From assembly GCA_947173895.1 (NCBI GenBank), contig CAMWGU010000002.1, forward strand, positions 1 through 64,000: a stretch of DNA of 64,000 nt, in the 5' to 3' direction. The DNA comes from an uncultured Bacteroides sp. Lineage in GTDB: Bacteria; Bacteroidota; Bacteroidia; Bacteroidales; Bacteroidaceae. Numbering within the stretch: the stretch's first letter is position 1; each line of letters opens with the position of its first letter. This document shows positions 61,824 to 64,000 of the stretch, one piece after another. The notes beneath the pieces are model-generated. The model was given only the letters and a program-made list of their open reading frames with translations. It was not told where the DNA came from and made no database searches. A program made the position numbers and the translations under genes.

Positions 61824-62834
61824 CTATCCAAAGCAGATCCCCATTCGTTTGCCTTGTATAATCAGATCATGGTCTTCATTGACGAGTTTTAATTTGCCTG
61901 CCACTTCATCCAAGGCGACGGAACCTATGTTTGCACCTTGCAGTGAGACCATCCGTCCGAACTGTCCGGTGGCTATCAATTCGGTGGCGTGTCCTCCCAT
62001 GCGGGTGGCCAGATTTCGATCGTATGGAGTGGGTGATCCGCCGCGTTGTATGTATCCCAGTACGGTTTCGCGCGTTTCAAATCCGGTTTCGTATTCTATT
62101 TCTTGCGCAATGTATTCGGCAGCCTTTTTACCGTTGGCGGTTTGTATGCCTTCTGCCACTACTACGATAGAGTATGGCTTCCCTTTTTTCAAGCGTTCGA
62201 TGATGGTATTTCCTATCTGGTGAATATTGTATGGGAGTTCTGGTATTAGAATCACATCGCCTCCTCCCGACATTCCGGAATAAAGCGCGATCCATCCTGC
62301 TTTGTGTCCCATGACTTCGATGACCATGACACGTTGGTGCGAGCTGGCGGTGGAATGCAATCGGTCAATAGCATCGGTGGCTATGGTGACAGCCGAATCA
62401 AATCCGAATGAGACATCCGTTCCCCATACATCATTGTCTATGGTTTTAGGTACAGAAACCACGTTGACCCCGGCTTGTGCTAGTTTGGCGGCGGTTTTCT
62501 GAGTTCCGTTTCCACCTATACATACGATGCAGTCCAGCCCTAGATTATGGATATTTTTCAACATCAATGTGGGTTTGTCCTCTGAAGCAGCGGATAGTCG
62601 TTTCTTGAAGGGTTTCTCTCGTGAAGTGCCCAATATGGTTCCTCCTAGATTGAGTAAACCCGATAATGATTTTTCAGTCAATGGCTCAACGTCATTGTCC
62701 AGCAATCCCCTGAATCCACTATGTATTCCATAAACTTCCATATTGTAGTGGTTGATTGCTGTTTTACAAACGCCTCTGATTGTGGCGTTTATTCCGGGGC
62801 AGTCTCCACCTGATGTCAATATTCCTATTCTCAT
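61824..62834 (-). CDS. pfkA: 6-phosphofructokinase
   Basis: A 336-residue PfkA-family kinase that phosphorylates fructose 6-phosphate. GGDCPG is at residues 9-14, GGNGT at 107-111 and PKTIDND at 129-135 (catalytic aspartate). The second glycine of GGNG favours ATP as donor, whereas the lysine of PKTIDND is shared with pyrophosphate-type enzymes, a combination known for group III ATP enzymes. The Mg-binding aspartate of the E. coli GGDG is an asparagine here. Length is normal. Genes for fucosidase and sulfatase follow closely on the same strand. Confidence 0.93.
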   Translation of the reverse strand: MRIGILTSGGDCPGINATIRGVCKTAINHYNMEVYGIHSGFRGLLDNDVEPLTEKSLSGLLNLGGTILGTSREKPFKKRLSAASEDKPTLMLKNIHNLGLDCIVCIGGNGTQKTAAKLAQAGVNVVSVPKTIDNDVWGTDVSFGFDSAVTIATDAIDRLHSTASSHQRVMVIEVMGHKAGWIALYSGMSGGGDVILIPELPYNIHQIGNTIIERLKKGKPYSIVVVAEGIQTANGKKAAEYIAQEIEYETGFETRETVLGYIQRGGSPTPYDRNLATRMGGHATELIATGQFGRMVSLQGANIGSVALDEVAGKLKLVNEDHDLIIQGKRMGICFG

Positions 62835-62980
62835 AGCCTTTGATATTAAGTTGTAAGTGACCGTAAAGATAGCAAAAAATAAAAGTAATATAGAAAACTA
62901 TAAAAAAATAATGTTATCGGTCATTATAATATAGAAATAAGCTATTTTTGCAGGATATAACGAATTGTATACTAAGACAG

Positions 62981-64000
62981 ATGAATTCTACCAGATTAAT
63001 TAGTACATTCTTCAAGTCCAGACAAAAAGCGACAGCTCTGTATGCTACTCAGGCTGAATCACTTCAAAACAACGTATTTTGCCGGTTGATCAGTGATGCG
63101 GCTTGTACGGAATGGGGGATGGAATATAACTATAAGCATATAAGAAACTATCAAGACTTTCAGCGCGTACCTATACAGACCTACGAGGATATTAAATCTT
63201 ATGTGGAGCGTATGCGGCATGGCCAGAAAGATGTGTTATGGCCGGGAAAGGTGACATGGTATGCCAAGTCCTCGGGTACTACTAATGATAAGAGCAAGTT
63301 TATTCCTGTCAGCAAAGAAGGGCTTGCCGATACTCATTATGCGGGTGGACGGGATGCGGTGGCTCTTTATTTGCAGCAGAATCCTGAGAGTCGTTTCTTT
63401 TCGGGAAAAGGGTTGATCCTAGGAGGAAGCCATGCACCGAATTATAATGTGAAACAGAGCCTTGTGGGGGATTTGTCTGCCATTCTGATCGAGAATGTGA
63501 ATCCATTGATCAATCTGATTCGTGTGCCTGAGAAGAAAATTGCGCTATTGAGCGATTTTGAGGAGAAAGTGGAGAGGATTGCCCGTAGTACGATGAATCA
63601 GAATGTTACTAATCTTTCCGGAGTACCTTCGTGGATGTTGGCTGTAGTCAAGCATATCATGGAAATCAAAGGGACGGACAATCTGGCAGAAGTGTGGCCG
63701 AATTTGGAAGTATTCTTTCATGGCGGGGTGGCTTTTGCTCCTTATCGCGAACAGTACAGACAGATTATCCGCAGCCGGAAGATGCATTATATGGAGACGT
63801 ATAATGCAAGCGAGGGATTTTTCGGACTGCAAAATGATTTTGATGATCCCTCTATGTTGCTGATGATTGATTACGGTGTGTTCTATGAATTCATTCCTAT
63901 GGATGAGTTTGGTTCACCTTGTCCTCATATTGTTCCGTTGGCAGGCGTGGAACTGAATAAGAATTATGCCATGGTCATCAGTACATCGTGTGGCCTATGG
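62981..64000 (+). CDS. GH3 auxin-responsive-promoter family protein (acyl-adenylating), 3' end missing
   Basis: From the ATG at 62981 the frame is open for 340 codons to the window edge; the family usually has about 500. MNSTRLISTFFKSRQKAT leads into the typical RNYQDFQRVPIQTYEDIKSYV, and the ATP loop is TWYAKSSGTTNDKSKFIPVS. HGGVAFAPYREQYR and METYNASEGFFGLQ are further ANL-type blocks. Plant members conjugate amino acids to hormones by adenylation. Bacterial GH3 proteins are uncharacterised. A TATTTTTG -7 element lies at 62943-62950. Divergent from pfkA. Confidence 0.9.
   Translation, partial: MNSTRLISTFFKSRQKATALYATQAESLQNNVFCRLISDAACTEWGMEYNYKHIRNYQDFQRVPIQTYEDIKSYVERMRHGQKDVLWPGKVTWYAKSSGTTNDKSKFIPVSKEGLADTHYAGGRDAVALYLQQNPESRFFSGKGLILGGSHAPNYNVKQSLVGDLSAILIENVNPLINLIRVPEKKIALLSDFEEKVERIARSTMNQNVTNLSGVPSWMLAVVKHIMEIKGTDNLAEVWPNLEVFFHGGVAFAPYREQYRQIIRSRKMHYMETYNASEGFFGLQNDFDDPSMLLMIDYGVFYEFIPMDEFGSPCPHIVPLAGVELNKNYAMVISTSCGLW

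Overview
The window looks like chromosomal DNA of a human-gut Bacteroidales, most likely Phocaeicola (Bacteroides vulgatus/dorei group) or a close Bacteroides. The evidence is the promoter type (TTTG about 20 bases before TAnnTTTG), lipoproteins with Bacteroides-style leaders, DUF2723/DUF2807/DUF1573 families, GH2/GH29/GH92 and sulfatase genes, an OxyR like that of B. fragilis, and a lipooligosaccharide (LOS) cluster ending in glf. Species assignment is inference. No rRNA or tRNA gene, CRISPR array or intact insertion sequence was seen.

Layout. 0-7.5 kb: a frameshifted membrane regulator behind a polysaccharide deacetylase, a large DUF2723 membrane protein, and a metal-uptake pair (substrate-binding lipoprotein and ATPase, no permease). 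7.5-14.6 kb: two minus-strand runs, purD / membrane protein / YqaA-like / mnmD and rRNA methyltransferase / S9 peptidase. 14.7-19.8 kb: oxyR, cysE, a 42-residue basic protein, a dead GH92 mannosidase and RNase R. 20.2-25.9 kb: a broken propeller lipoprotein, an epimerase overlapping a PAP2/AUR1-like enzyme, a DUF2807 protein, then a stretch of dispersed repeats and gene relics. 26-33 kb: dusB, a U32 peptidase-family tRNA enzyme, argS, RNase H and a GH2 glycosidase. 33.3-34.8 kb: a MATE exporter behind a leader with a possible leader peptide and terminator.

34.8-39.4 kb is a very AT-rich segment. Its four-gene minus-strand operon encodes a DUF1573 protein, a lipoprotein ending in an eight-cysteine fulvocin C-like domain, a membrane thioredoxin, and an O-antigen-ligase/TPR membrane protein. 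This is the best candidate here for a poorly described system: a secreted, disulfide-rich, possibly glycosylated peptide with its own oxidoreductase.

39.5-53.9 kb is an envelope-glycan region: an LTA-synthase-like transferase, a GT2-GT4 fusion, an ABC exporter, GT90 and GT8 on plus, then lpxL-like acyltransferase, glf, three GT2-type transferases and a sugar kinase on minus. Together they fit assembly of lipid A, LOS core and galactofuranose. 54.2-64 kb: pdxB, purN, acpP-fabF-rnc, a sulfatase and fucosidase placed between rnc and pfkA, and a GH3-family enzyme cut by the window end.

Three families of repeated intergenic sequence occur in two copies each: a composite element (22-base palindromic tandem array plus a roughly 250-base body with terminal inverted repeats), a 59/60-base block, and a hairpin with a GTGTCATT core.
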